From: an uncultured Prevotellaceae bacterium
GTDB lineage: Bacteria > Bacteroidota > Bacteroidia > Bacteroidales > Bacteroidaceae
Assembly (NCBI GenBank): GCA_900315565.1
Contig: OMZS01000022.1
Span: 1 to 58,905 of the forward strand
DNA: 58,905 bases
Reading direction: 5' to 3'
This document shows positions 1 through 8,692 of the stretch, in pieces. Numbering within the stretch: the first letter of the stretch is position 1; each line of letters begins with the position of its first letter. The notes beneath the pieces are model-generated. The model was not told where the DNA came from. It did no database searches and worked only from the letters and a program-made list of their open reading frames with translations. Made by a program: the position numbers and the translations under genes.

Positions 1-130
1 GCATGCAGCCTAAATCAGAGAAATTCAAAAGAGAATCTGCGAAATAGCAATAGCTGGTGCGCAGCCCCAAAATCTGTGACATCTGCGTAATCTGTGGTAA
101 AAATGTACCCAGCGAAAGTTGAGGCATTTA

Positions 131-170
131 TCTTGAACTCCTTGAAACTCCTTGAACTCCTTGAAACTAC
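131..170. repeat. AACTCCTTG-type nonamer repeats
   Basis: About four imperfect tandem copies of a 9-bp unit, AACTCCTTG with small variants. The same unit recurs at 53101-53136 and 56531-56560, and at the junction of the broken hsdR copy near 8638. The rest of 1-203 contains no gene that I can support. Confidence 0.7.
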
Positions 171-203
171 TAGGAATTGAGAGTCTTCATATATAAGAAT
201 ACA

Positions 204-252
204 AAAAACCGGGAAAAACCATTTTGTTAAGGATTGGTTTTCCCCGGTTTTT
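204..252. terminator. Bidirectional terminator-like hairpin downstream of the ROK kinase
   Basis: An 18-bp inverted repeat (204-221 with 235-252) has one mismatch, A-rich flanks on one side and T-rich on the other. It lies just beyond the stop of the minus-strand kinase. Stretches built on a similar A-rich arm with CAGGGGAAAAC or CCGGGGAAAAC close other transcription units at 14347-14402 and 38689-38724. Confidence 0.7.
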
Positions 253-344
253 ATTGTTTTTCCCGGTATTCCCAAAGAATCACGAGATTGATGTTCGGCA
301 TAAGTTCCAACAGTCAATCACAGGCCTTCCCCGGAAAAAGGCGT

Positions 345-1322
345 TTACAGTTCCCAGCCAATGGCAGAGGCACCGAGAACGGCGGCACTGCTGCCGTCGA
401 GGCCAGAGATGAGGAACTGAGGCTTGTCGCGGAAAATCTTGAGGGCATGCTCCTTGTAGCTGCGCTTGATGGGATCCATGATGAGGTCGCCAGCCTTGGT
501 CATGCCACCGAAGAAGATAAACGCTTCGGGCGAAGAGAAAGCAGCAAAGTCGGCGCAGGCCTCTCCAAGCATGTTGCCGGTGAACTCATAGATTTCCTTG
601 GCCAGCTTGTCACCCTTGCCGGCGGCAATGGAAACGTCGAGTGAGGTGATTTTCTCTGGGTCGAGCTCGCGGAGCAGTGAGGGCTCTTCGGTCTTTGCCA
701 GCAGTTCGCGGGCGGTGCGGGCAACACCCGTGGCCGAGCAGTAGGCTTCGAGACAGCCGTTGCGTCCGCAGCCACACGAGCGTCCGTTCTCGCGGCGCAT
801 GATGACATGGCCCAGTTCGCCGGCAAAACCGTCGCAGCCATAAACCACCTGTCCGTTGATGACGATGCCAGAGCCTACGCCAGTGCCGAGTGTGAGCACG
901 ATGAAGTTTTTCATGCCACGAGCCACACCGTAAATCATTTCGCCCACGGCGGCTGCATTGGCATCGTTGGTGAGTCCAACGGGAATATTGCTGAGTCGCT
1001 CACTGAACATCTTGGCCAGGGGCACAACACCGTCGTGAGCCCAAGGCAGGTTGGGAGCGAACTCAATGGTACCATTGTAGTAGTTGCCATTGGGAGCACC
1101 TATGCCCATGGCTTTGATTTGCTCGATGCCGCCCACCTCTTCGATGACGGGCTGCAGAGCATCCACGCAGGCGTCAACATAAGCTTCAACGGTTTCGTAG
1201 CCTTGTGTTTTGATGGCTGTGGTGGCTTTGATTTCGCCTCGGCTGTCAACGATGCCGAAAACGGAGTTGGTTCCGCCCAGGTCGAGGCCAATCACATAAG
1301 GTTTCAATGTCTGTGTACTCAT
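345..1322 (-). CDS. ROK family sugar kinase (glucokinase-like)
   Basis: Predicted cytoplasmic ATP-dependent hexose kinase, 325 residues. The N-terminal phosphate-binding loop reads GLDLGGTN near residue 13. The ROK zinc signature CGCGRNGCLEAYC is present, and a TLGTGVGSG segment fits the second ATP-binding loop. These features place it in the ROK family, where Bacteroidales glucokinases belong, but sequence alone does not separate glucokinase from N-acyl-hexosamine kinase. The start was placed at ATG 1322 (MSTQTLKP) rather than further upstream because a good promoter lies at 1359-1366 and the kinase fold begins shortly after this Met. It appears to be a single-gene unit with a terminator hairpin at 204-252. 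Confidence 0.88.
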   Translation of the reverse strand: MSTQTLKPYVIGLDLGGTNSVFGIVDSRGEIKATTAIKTQGYETVEAYVDACVDALQPVIEEVGGIEQIKAMGIGAPNGNYYNGTIEFAPNLPWAHDGVVPLAKMFSERLSNIPVGLTNDANAAAVGEMIYGVARGMKNFIVLTLGTGVGSGIVINGQVVYGCDGFAGELGHVIMRRENGRSCGCGRNGCLEAYCSATGVARTARELLAKTEEPSLLRELDPEKITSLDVSIAAGKGDKLAKEIYEFTGNMLGEACADFAAFSSPEAFIFFGGMTKAGDLIMDPIKRSYKEHALKIFRDKPQFLISGLDGSSAAVLGASAIGWEL

Positions 1323-1358
1323 AAATAAATGTATTAAGTTAGTAAAAATTCTTTCTCG

Positions 1359-1366
1359 CAAAGGTA
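1359..1366 (-). promoter_or_regulatory. Bacteroidetes -7 promoter box for the ROK kinase
   Basis: The minus strand reads TACCTTTG, matching the TAnnTTTG -7 consensus. A TTG trinucleotide lies 18 bp upstream as a possible -33 element. Confidence 0.65.
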
Positions 1367-1483
1367 TTAAAAAGTTAGGAGTTACAAGTTACGCGATAGG
1401 AGATATTTGTTTTGCTTTAACAAAAATTCGCAAATCCACACTAAAAAACGTCCGCAGGGAGATATAAAGTGAATTATTTTTCG

Positions 1484-1491
1484 TACATTTG
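1484..1491 (+). promoter_or_regulatory. -7 promoter box for the LysE-type exporter
   Basis: TACATTTG matches TAnnTTTG. It ends only 9 bp before the ATG at 1501, so transcription would begin within a few bases of the start codon. No convincing -33 element was seen. Confidence 0.6.
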
Positions 1492-1500
1492 CAATCGAAT

Positions 1501-2169
1501 ATGCCATTTCCGTTCCATATTGACATTGTAGATTTGGTATTCAAAGGAATCCTTATCGGCATGGTCGCCTCTGCCCCTATGGGGCCAGTAGGCATTTTGT
1601 GCGTGCAAAGAACGCTGAACAAAGGCCGCTGGTATGGGTTTGTGACGGGCATCGGAGCTGCTGTGAGCGACATTATTTACGCGCTCATCACGGGCGCGGG
1701 CATGAGCTTCGTGATGGACATCATCAACAACCACCAGAACAAGTTCTGGCTGCAAATCTCGGGCAGTCTTATCCTGTTGGCTTTCGGTGTGGTGTGCTGG
1801 CGTTCTAACCCCACTAAGAACATGCACCACAGCGGCACACAGAAAGGCTCATTCTTCCACAACGGCCTGACGGCCTTTCTGGTGACTTTCTCCAACCCGC
1901 TCATCATTTTCCTTTTTATGGGCTTGTTTGCCCAGTTTGCCTTTGTCATTCCCGACCATCCGTTCGAAATGCTTATCGGCTACTTGAGCATAGTGGCCGG
2001 TGCGCTGCTTTGGTGGTTCGGTCTGACGTGGCTGGTGGATAAGATACGCAACATCTTCGACGAGAGCGGCATTCTTATCATCAACCGCATCATTGGCAGC
2101 GTGGTCATATTGTTTTCGCTCATCGTACTCTTTGGCACGGTGTTCAATCTCTACACATTCAGTTATTAG
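1501..2169 (+). CDS. LysE family translocator (inner-membrane exporter)
   Basis: A 222-residue, very hydrophobic protein with about six membrane segments. It opens with a helix followed by ASAPMGPVGILCVQRTLNKG, the pattern at the start of LysE/RhtB amino-acid exporters (G-P-x-G near residue 25). The family exports amino acids or similar small solutes; the substrate here cannot be told. A TTG at 1489 lies in frame, but ATG 1501 is preferred because the promoter box ends at 1491. It is followed after 15 bp by the DUF4924 gene, and the two probably share a transcript that may extend to rfbD. Confidence 0.85.
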   Translation: MPFPFHIDIVDLVFKGILIGMVASAPMGPVGILCVQRTLNKGRWYGFVTGIGAAVSDIIYALITGAGMSFVMDIINNHQNKFWLQISGSLILLAFGVVCWRSNPTKNMHHSGTQKGSFFHNGLTAFLVTFSNPLIIFLFMGLFAQFAFVIPDHPFEMLIGYLSIVAGALLWWFGLTWLVDKIRNIFDESGILIINRIIGSVVILFSLIVLFGTVFNLYTFSY

Positions 2170-2184
2170 CTTTCAACACACACA

Positions 2185-2727
2185 ATGTTTATCGCTCAGG
2201 AATTAAGAAAGAAAAGCATTGCCGAATACCTGCTCTACATGTGGCAGGTGGAAGACATTATTCGCGCCTATGGTTGTTCGCTGACGCAAATACGCCGCGA
2301 ATACATCAACCGTTTCGACTATACCGACGAACAAAAAGACGAGATGGCCGACTGGTATGGCAACCTGGTGCGCATGATGAATCAGGAAGGATGCCGCGAA
2401 GGCGGTCACCTGCAAATCAACCGTATTGTTTTGCAGCAGCTGATTGAGCTGAATGCCCAACTGTTGGGAAGCACAAAGTTTCCGTTTTATAGTGCCGAAT
2501 ACTACAAGGTGCTGCCCTACATCGTGGAACTGCGCAACCGTGGCAGCAACAAGGACGAGAACGAAATAGAAACTTGCTTCAACGCCCTCTACGGCACCAT
2601 GCTGCTTCGCCTGCAAAAGAAAGACATCACTCCTGAAACCCAGCATGCCATCAGCGAAATCACCACATTCATCGGCATGCTTGCCGACTACTACCATCAG
2701 GACAAAAAGGAGCCGCTGGAGTTCTAA
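2185..2727 (+). CDS. DUF4924 family protein
   Basis: A 180-residue soluble protein, mostly helical by composition, starting MFIAQELRKKSIAEYLLYMW. I recognise it as the DUF4924 family, found across Bacteroidetes and of unknown function. There is no signal peptide and no membrane segment, so it should be cytoplasmic. It sits 15 bp after the LysE-type exporter and upstream of rfbD, which suggests co-transcription. The 128-bp gap to rfbD is filled by a repeat element rather than by another gene. Confidence 0.8.
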   Translation: MFIAQELRKKSIAEYLLYMWQVEDIIRAYGCSLTQIRREYINRFDYTDEQKDEMADWYGNLVRMMNQEGCREGGHLQINRIVLQQLIELNAQLLGSTKFPFYSAEYYKVLPYIVELRNRGSNKDENEIETCFNALYGTMLLRLQKKDITPETQHAISEITTFIGMLADYYHQDKKEPLEF

Positions 2728-2734
2728 CCCACTC

Positions 2735-2852
2735 TGAACCCCACCCCAACCCTCCCGAGGGGAGGGAGCTTTTATTAGCTGAGGAAATGGTGTAGGGAAA
2801 TCGTAAAATTGTGAAATAGTATAATTGTGAAATAGATAAATTGTAAAATAAC
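2735..2852. repeat. Composite repeat: GC-rich hairpin plus AT-rich heptamers (copy 1)
   Basis: It consists of a CCCCACCCCAACCCTCCC arm folding on GGGGAGGGAG, then AGCTTTTATTAGCTGAG, then imperfect 7-bp-spaced AATTGTGAAATAG-like units reaching to a few bases before the rfbD ATG. The same order occurs on the minus strand between trpC and trpF (19695-19808). Confidence 0.75.
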
Positions 2853-2855
2853 ACC

Positions 2856-3710
2856 ATGAACATACTGATAACAGGCTGCAACGGCCAACTGGGTAACGAG
2901 ATGCAATTGCTCGAAAAACAATATCCACAACACAGCTGGTTCAACACCGACGTGCAAGAACTCGACATCACCGACCAAGAAGCCATCAACCAATTTGTAC
3001 AGGAAAACCAGATTGACGGCATTGTGAACTGTGCCGCCTATACTGCTGTAGATAAAGCTGAGAGCGACAGGCAACTAGCCACCTCGCTCAACGCTGTGGC
3101 GCCAGCCTATCTGGCCGCTGCTGTAGAAGAGCGCAGAGGATGGTTCATACAAATCAGCACCGACTACGTGTTCAACGGCACCAACCACAAGCCCTACGTG
3201 GAAAACGACACGCCCTGCCCCGACAGCGTTTATGGCAGCACCAAACTTGCCGGCGAACTGGCTGCTCAGAAATTCTGCAATCGCACCATGATTATCCGCA
3301 CCGCATGGCTCTACAGCACCTTTGGCAACAATTTCGTGAAAACCATGATACGACTCGGTAAGGAAAAGGAACAGCTGGGTGTTATTTTCGACCAGATAGG
3401 TACTCCCACCTACGCCCGCGACCTGGCCACAGCTATTATGACTGCCATTGATAAAGGCATCCAGCCCGGCGTTTATCACTTCTCCAACGAGGGTGTCATC
3501 AGTTGGTACGACTTTGCCAAGGCCATCCATCGCCTGGCCGGCATCACCACCTGCCACGTCAGGCCCTTGCACACCAAAGAGTACCCCACCCCAGCTCGCC
3601 GCCCTGCTTACAGTGTGCTCGACAAAACAAAAATCAAACAAACCTACAATATTGAAGTGCCCTACTGGGAGGAAAGCCTCGCTGAGTGCATCGGTCTGTT
3701 GCAACAATAG
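2856..3710 (+). CDS. rfbD: dTDP-4-dehydrorhamnose reductase
   Basis: A 284-residue NAD(P)H-dependent reductase of the extended SDR / RmlD type, catalysing the last step of dTDP-L-rhamnose synthesis for surface polysaccharides. The nucleotide-binding loop is ITGCNGQLGNE near residue 5. The STDYVFNG segment and the YGSTKLAGE segment supply the Ser/Thr and the Y-x3-K catalytic residues, and VYHFSNEG is typical of RmlD. Length and start fit the family. It sits after DUF4924 and before the restriction-modification island, separated from it by a repeat copy at 3711-3770. Confidence 0.93.
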   Translation: MNILITGCNGQLGNEMQLLEKQYPQHSWFNTDVQELDITDQEAINQFVQENQIDGIVNCAAYTAVDKAESDRQLATSLNAVAPAYLAAAVEERRGWFIQISTDYVFNGTNHKPYVENDTPCPDSVYGSTKLAGELAAQKFCNRTMIIRTAWLYSTFGNNFVKTMIRLGKEKEQLGVIFDQIGTPTYARDLATAIMTAIDKGIQPGVYHFSNEGVISWYDFAKAIHRLAGITTCHVRPLHTKEYPTPARRPAYSVLDKTKIKQTYNIEVPYWEESLAECIGLLQQ

Positions 3711-3770
3711 CCAAGGCTCGTTAACCGCCTTATTCCTTTCACCTCCCTGCAAGCGCCAGCGAAGCTTGAA
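3711..3770 (+). repeat. Diverged copy of the CCAAGGCTCGTTAAC dispersed repeat
   Basis: It contains CCAAGGCTCGTTAAC followed by CTCCCTGCAAGCG and CAGCGAAGCTTGA, in the same order as 54444-54512 with a diverged middle. A better copy lies inverted at 24892-24953. It marks the left edge of the restriction-modification island. Confidence 0.55.
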
Positions 3771-3802
3771 CCTTTCTTTACCTTTATGAAAACAATTGAA
3801 AA

Positions 3803-5260
3803 ATGAAATACGAAAACACATTCAAAGCGATAGACCAGATTCTGTGGAAAGAGCAAGGCTGCGGTAGTGAGTTGGACTATCTGGAGCAGAAATCATGGAT
3901 GCTGTTCCTGAAATACCTTGACGACCTGGAAACGGAACGTGAGGAAGAAGCCGAACTTGACGGCAAAAGCTACAAGCGGCTCGTCTCGGGTTTCTATCGC
4001 TGGAGCCAGTGGGCAACACCCAAAAAGCGCGACTCTCAGACGGGCAAGATGGTGTTGGATACCGTCAACGCCATGAGTGGCGACGACCTAGTGGAGTTTG
4101 TTGATCAGAAACTCTTTCCCTACCTCAAAGACTTTCAGAATACAGCCACCCAGACCGACAGCCTTGAATATAAGATAGGTGAAATCTTTGGTGAGCTGCA
4201 CAACAAGATTCGCTCTGGCTTTAACATGCGCGAAATTATCAACATGATTGATGAGCTCCACTTCCAGAGTGCCGAGGACAAGCACGAAATGACGGTGCTC
4301 TACGAGAGCAACATCCAGCGCATGGGTAATGCCGGGCGTAATGGTGGTGAGTATTACACGCCGCGCCCCTTGATTCGCAGCATCATCCGTGTGGTTGACC
4401 CCAAGATTGGCGAAACGGTCTATGACCCTGCCTGTGGTTCGGCTGGTTTCCTCTGCGAGGCCTTCCTCTACATGAAGGAGAAAATCAAAAGCGTGAAGGA
4501 CCACGAGACCTTGCAGAAAGATACCTTCTACGGCAAGGAGAAGAAGGGTCTGCCTTATATCATTGCTACCATGAACATGATATTTCATGGTGTATCAGCC
4601 CCCAACATCACGCATGGCAACACGCTGGCCATGAACCTCAGTCAGATTCAGGAGAGCGACCGCAAGAACGTTATTCTTGCTAATCCTCCCTTTGGCGGCA
4701 ACGAGCGTGGCGAGGTGTTGCAGAACTTTGAGATTCGCACCTCCGAGACAGCCTACATGTTCATGCAGCACTTCATCAAGATGCTGAAGGCTGGCGGGCG
4801 TGCCGGTATCGTTATCAAGAATACTTTCCTGAGCAATGGCGATGCCAGCGCCATTAGAAAAATGCTTCTGGAGAACTGCAATCTTCATACCATCCTCGAC
4901 CTTCCTTCGGGCGTGTTCACGGGTGCTGGTGTGAAGACCGTTGTTTTGTTCTTCACCAAGGGCGAGCCGACGGAGAAGATTTGGTATTATCAGGTGGATA
5001 AGCACTTCACCAAGACGCAACCACTCACTGAGGCTGATATGAAGGAGTTCCTCGCTTTGCAGAAGACGCAGGCAGAGAGCGAACATTCGTGGACGCTTGA
5101 TGTCAGCACTCTCGACGACAGTTGCGATCTTAGCGTGAAGAATCCCAACAAGGTGGAGAAAGTGGATGAGCGCACGCCCAGCGAGATTGCTCAGAGCATC
5201 TTTGCCCTTGGGCAGGAGAATCAGACGCTTATTGACGAAATCATGGAGATGGTGAAATGA
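3803..5260 (+). CDS. hsdM: Type I restriction-modification system DNA methyltransferase subunit M
   Basis: A 485-residue N6-adenine methyltransferase subunit. An N-terminal helical HsdM_N domain (about 1-135) is followed by the methylase core with SAM-binding motif I DPACGSAGFL (about residue 208) and catalytic motif IV NPPFGG (about 298). It methylates one adenine on each strand of the bipartite site chosen by HsdS. The gene overlaps the next one by ATGA (5257-5260), indicating translational coupling. The base composition resembles the neighbouring housekeeping genes, in contrast to the AT-rich hsdS. Confidence 0.95.
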   Translation: MKYENTFKAIDQILWKEQGCGSELDYLEQKSWMLFLKYLDDLETEREEEAELDGKSYKRLVSGFYRWSQWATPKKRDSQTGKMVLDTVNAMSGDDLVEFVDQKLFPYLKDFQNTATQTDSLEYKIGEIFGELHNKIRSGFNMREIINMIDELHFQSAEDKHEMTVLYESNIQRMGNAGRNGGEYYTPRPLIRSIIRVVDPKIGETVYDPACGSAGFLCEAFLYMKEKIKSVKDHETLQKDTFYGKEKKGLPYIIATMNMIFHGVSAPNITHGNTLAMNLSQIQESDRKNVILANPPFGGNERGEVLQNFEIRTSETAYMFMQHFIKMLKAGGRAGIVIKNTFLSNGDASAIRKMLLENCNLHTILDLPSGVFTGAGVKTVVLFFTKGEPTEKIWYYQVDKHFTKTQPLTEADMKEFLALQKTQAESEHSWTLDVSTLDDSCDLSVKNPNKVEKVDERTPSEIAQSIFALGQENQTLIDEIMEMVK

Positions 5261-6339
5261 AAGAAGAGAAAAACGAAATAGTCTCCTCTGCGGAGACAAT
5301 CTCTGTCGATTATGAGGAAATACTGCAACGAGCCGTTGCAGTTATTGAGAATGCTCGTACCAGCGTGGCAAGACACTTGGCTACCACAGCCAGCAACACC
5401 TATTGGGAGATAGGTAAACTGCTCCATGAGAAGAAACTGGAGAGTAAGCATGGTAGTGAAGTTGTTAAGAGGCTTTCTTCCGACTTGAAAGAGCGTTATC
5501 CCAAGATGGGTATGTCCCCACGTAATCTGTGGTACATGAAGACATTTTACGAGCGATATAGTGGCTGTGATTTAAAACTGCAACGCTCCGTTGCACTTTT
5601 GCCATGGTCGCATAACATTCTGATACTTAGTAAGAATTTGGACGATTCTGCCACTTTGTATTATGCTCAAGAGGGCGTTGCTAAAGGATGGAACCGAGAT
5701 CTTCTACTTAATGCATTGAAGCTGAAAATGCATGAGACACATGCTCTGGCTTCAACGGATAACAACTTCTCTTCTACACTTCCTGCCACGCAAGCTCAAT
5801 ATGCCAACGAGGTTTTTCGTAGTTCATATAATTTGGGGTTCCTTGGCGTAACAGAACCAATTCTCGAATTGGAGTTAGAACGTCGACTAGTAGAGAAGAT
5901 CAAGTTGTTCCTACTCGAACTTGGCAAAGGCTTCACTTTTATTGGTAACCAGCACGTCTTGGAATACAATGGCAAGGAATATCGCGTAGATTTGCTTTTT
6001 TTCCATAGGAAGTTGCGTAGTCTGGTGGCTATCGATTTAAAGATTGGTGAGTATAAGCCAGAGTATGCAGGCAAGATGAATACTTACTTGTCTATTCTCG
6101 ATCGCATAGAGAAATCTGATGACGAAAACCGTTCTATTGGCATTATACTATGTGCTGAGAAAGATAACGTTGAAGTGGCGTTGTCGCTAGAAGACATAGG
6201 TAAACCTATAGGTGTTGCTGACTATCAGCTGATTATTCCAAAGGAAGAACTGCAGAAGACGATATCTGCGGAAATACTCTCTTTTGAACTGGAGCAAGCT
6301 GCAAAAGAACAACAGAAAAAGAAGGAGGAAGAGGCATGA
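5257..6339 (+). CDS. YhcG/DUF1016 family PD-(D/E)XK nuclease-like protein
   Basis: 360 residues. The N-terminal half (about 15-190) is the DUF1016_N region, with YWEIGKLLHE and NLWYMKTFYERY. The C-terminal half is a PD-(D/E)XK nuclease-like domain: RVDLLFFHRKLRSLVAIDLK supplies an Asp and a D-x-K, and PEYAGKMNTYLS is characteristic of the family. The tail is Lys/Glu-rich. Family members are common inside type I restriction loci, with an incompletely defined role. It is translationally coupled on both sides (ATGA overlaps with hsdM and hsdS), so it is made in step with the methyltransferase complex. The catalytic pattern has Asp where many homologues have Glu (IDLK for IELK). Confidence 0.88.
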   Translation: MKEEKNEIVSSAETISVDYEEILQRAVAVIENARTSVARHLATTASNTYWEIGKLLHEKKLESKHGSEVVKRLSSDLKERYPKMGMSPRNLWYMKTFYERYSGCDLKLQRSVALLPWSHNILILSKNLDDSATLYYAQEGVAKGWNRDLLLNALKLKMHETHALASTDNNFSSTLPATQAQYANEVFRSSYNLGFLGVTEPILELELERRLVEKIKLFLLELGKGFTFIGNQHVLEYNGKEYRVDLLFFHRKLRSLVAIDLKIGEYKPEYAGKMNTYLSILDRIEKSDDENRSIGIILCAEKDNVEVALSLEDIGKPIGVADYQLIIPKEELQKTISAEILSFELEQAAKEQQKKKEEEA

Positions 6340-7523
6340 AAGAAGGTTGGGAATATAGGAAGTTAGGAGAGATTTGCGACTTTAGGAGCGGATTTGCTTT
6401 TAAAAGCAACAAATTCACTAAAATAGGTGAGCCAATAATACGTATCTCTGATATACAAAATGAAGAAATAGATGATTCAAATCTTGTGTATTTCGACCCA
6501 AAATCTTACACGGAAGATTTGTCAAAATATCTCATCTATCCCGATGACATTTTAATAGCTATGTCAGGCGGTACTACAGGAAAAATAGGAATAAATACTT
6601 CTAATCGAACATATTACTTAAACCAGCGTGTTGGCGTTTTTCGTGAGAACAAAAAATATCTAAATCATAGATATCTTTTTTATTTTCTGCATACAAAGTC
6701 TGAAGAAAGTCTAAAAATAGCAGCAGGAGCAGCACAGCCCAATTTAAGTACTGCACAAATTAAATCTTTTATTATTCCCGTCTCTCATCTTTCCGAACAG
6801 CAACGTATCGTAGATTATCTTGACTCTGCTTTTGCTAAGATAGATGCGATGAAGGCTAATGCTGAAAAAGCCCTCAATGAAGCCAAAGCCCTCTTCCAAG
6901 CATCCCTCAAAGAAATGCTGGAACCAAAAGAAGGGTGGGAAGAGAAAACGCTTAGAGAAGTATGTTCATTAATAACAGACGGAACTCATCATTCACCTCC
7001 GAACAACGAGAGCGGTAAGTATAAATATATTACAGCAAAAAATATAAAAATATGGGGGCTTGACTTAAGCAATATCACTTACGTATCTGAAGATATACAC
7101 AAAGAAATTGTAAATAGATGTAACCCCCGAAAGGGGGATGTGCTATATATTAAAGATGGCGCAACAACGGGTATTGCCATTGTAAATCCATTAGAAGAAG
7201 AATTCAGTATGCTTTCAAGTGTAGCTCTCATAAAGCCAAACAAGGATGTATTATCTTCAGATTTTTTATGTTACACGTTAAATAGTCCATCAATTTATAA
7301 TCAAACGCGAAACCAAATGGATGGCGCTGCCATAACTCGTGTAACATTGGTCAAAATAAAAGGTTTTGTGGTTTATATTCCACCTATCTCTGAGCAACAA
7401 TCCATTGTTGCTACTCTCGACTCTCTCAAATCCAAAGTTGACCGCCTCCAGGCGAACTACAACAAGATTTCTCAGGAGTGCGACGCATTGAAACAAGCCA
7501 TATTACGACAAGTATTTGAATAG
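6336..7523 (+). CDS. hsdS: Type I restriction-modification specificity subunit S
   Basis: 395 residues with two target-recognition domains (about 1-150 and 200-345). Each is followed by a helical spacer starting SEQQ-x-IV (residues about 155 and 349) and each is introduced by a similar EGWE motif (MKEGWEYRKLG, PKEGWEEKTLR). This is the standard two-TRD architecture that reads a split DNA site. The TRD-coding stretches are clearly more AT-rich than hsdM or hsdR, as usual for exchanged specificity modules. It overlaps the DUF1016 gene by ATGA and ends 3 bp before fic. Only one hsdS is present, with no invertase or silent TRD cassette in the window. Confidence 0.93.
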   Translation: MKEGWEYRKLGEICDFRSGFAFKSNKFTKIGEPIIRISDIQNEEIDDSNLVYFDPKSYTEDLSKYLIYPDDILIAMSGGTTGKIGINTSNRTYYLNQRVGVFRENKKYLNHRYLFYFLHTKSEESLKIAAGAAQPNLSTAQIKSFIIPVSHLSEQQRIVDYLDSAFAKIDAMKANAEKALNEAKALFQASLKEMLEPKEGWEEKTLREVCSLITDGTHHSPPNNESGKYKYITAKNIKIWGLDLSNITYVSEDIHKEIVNRCNPRKGDVLYIKDGATTGIAIVNPLEEEFSMLSSVALIKPNKDVLSSDFLCYTLNSPSIYNQTRNQMDGAAITRVTLVKIKGFVVYIPPISEQQSIVATLDSLKSKVDRLQANYNKISQECDALKQAILRQVFE

Positions 7524-7526
7524 ATT

Positions 7527-8543
7527 ATGTATATACCACCATTCACAGTTAGCGCTGAGGCCATCAACCTGATAGCTGAGATTTCCGCTCAGATTGAGCG
7601 CTATGCTATTCGACTGGAGCAAGAAGATGGTTTGCGGTTACGAAAAGTAAATCGTATCAAAACCATCCATTCATCATTGGCGATAGAAGGTAACACGCTG
7701 ACAGAGGGCGAAGTGCGAGACATCATTAACGGCAAGAACGTGGTGGCGCCTATTCGTCAGATTCAAGAGGTGAAGAATGCTATTAAAACCTATGATATGT
7801 ATCCCACGCTTGACGCTTTCAGTGAAAAGGACCTCCTGAAAGCTCATGGGGTAATGATGCAGGCACTGGTGGACGATGCTGGTAAATACCGACATGGGGG
7901 TGTGGGCGTGTATGGTGAAAAGGGATTGGTGCATCTGGCACCTCCTGCAGACAGAGTGCCTTTGCTGATGAAGGATCTTTTTGACTGGCTGAAACATTCG
8001 AAAGACCATCTGTTGATTCGCAGTTGTGTGTTCCACTATGAGTTTGAGTTTATCCACCCGTTTATTGACGGTAATGGCAGAACGGGGCGCCTGTGGCAGT
8101 CGCTGATTCTGGGTAAACTGCATCCGCTGTTTGAGCACCTGCCTGTGGAGAACATGGTTTATAGTAACCAGCAGCAATATTATGAAGCCATTACTGCCAG
8201 TAGTAAGGCCGGTCAGTCGGGACCTTTTATCGACTTTATGCTGAATGAGATTTACAAGACTTTGAAATCACATCAGGGTGCACCATTGCAGGAAAAAATT
8301 CCTAATAAAGTTCCTAATAAGGTTCCTGATAAACTCAAAAAAGAGTTTCCGAATATATCTGATGCCACATGGGATGTATATAGGACATTAAAATCCAATC
8401 ATTCTTCATCAGCAGAAGAAATCGGTAATGCATTAGGCATTAGTAGTCGTATGGTTCGCAAGCACATTGCATTTCTGCGTGAAGCAGGTATTATCGTCCG
8501 CGTAGGCAGCAACAAGACAGGCTATTGGAAAGTAATTATTTGA
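7527..8543 (+). CDS. Fic family protein (predicted AMP-transferase) with C-terminal winged helix
   Basis: 338 residues. The Fic core carries HPFIDGNGRTGR (about residue 175), the full HPFx(D/E)GNGRxxR active-site loop. An N-terminal SSLAIEGNTL segment (about residue 50) fits the inhibitory helix motif (S/T)xxxE(G/N), so activity is probably self-restrained. The C-terminal part (about 265-338) looks like a winged helix-turn-helix (SAEEIGNALGISSRMVRKHI), suggesting DNA binding or autoregulation. Lys/Pro-rich PNKVPNKVPDK repeats link the two. It starts 3 bp after hsdS, within the restriction operon. Fic enzymes usually transfer AMP to a target protein; the target here is unknown. Confidence 0.9.
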   Translation: MYIPPFTVSAEAINLIAEISAQIERYAIRLEQEDGLRLRKVNRIKTIHSSLAIEGNTLTEGEVRDIINGKNVVAPIRQIQEVKNAIKTYDMYPTLDAFSEKDLLKAHGVMMQALVDDAGKYRHGGVGVYGEKGLVHLAPPADRVPLLMKDLFDWLKHSKDHLLIRSCVFHYEFEFIHPFIDGNGRTGRLWQSLILGKLHPLFEHLPVENMVYSNQQQYYEAITASSKAGQSGPFIDFMLNEIYKTLKSHQGAPLQEKIPNKVPNKVPDKLKKEFPNISDATWDVYRTLKSNHSSSAEEIGNALGISSRMVRKHIAFLREAGIIVRVGSNKTGYWKVII

Positions 8544-8548
8544 AGAAT

Positions 8549-8689
8549 ATGAACGAAGCACAGACACGATTTAACAAGATAGACCCCAAGCTAAGGGATG
8601 CTGGTTGGGGCATTGTTCCAGGTAGTAAGATCCTGGTGAACTCCTTGAACTACAAAAAGTTGAGAACTATCGAAACTAAAGTAAGATAA
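8549..8689 (+). pseudogene. Truncated duplicate of the hsdR 5' end
   Basis: A 46-codon frame whose first 30 or so codons encode the same protein start as hsdR at 9089 (MNEAQTRFNKIDPKLRDAGW...). Five nucleotide differences were counted over about 90 bp, all at third positions. Homology stops at 8636, where it joins GAACTCCTTGAACTAC, the same nonamer as in the intergenic repeats at 131-170 and 53101-53136. It probably makes no functional product. Confidence 0.8.
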
Positions 8690-8692
8690 GAT

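Noticed and set aside
6336-7523. Possible phase-variable (invertible) hsdS locus
   Set aside because: There is a single hsdS, with no silent TRD cassettes, inverted copies or recombinase in the window.
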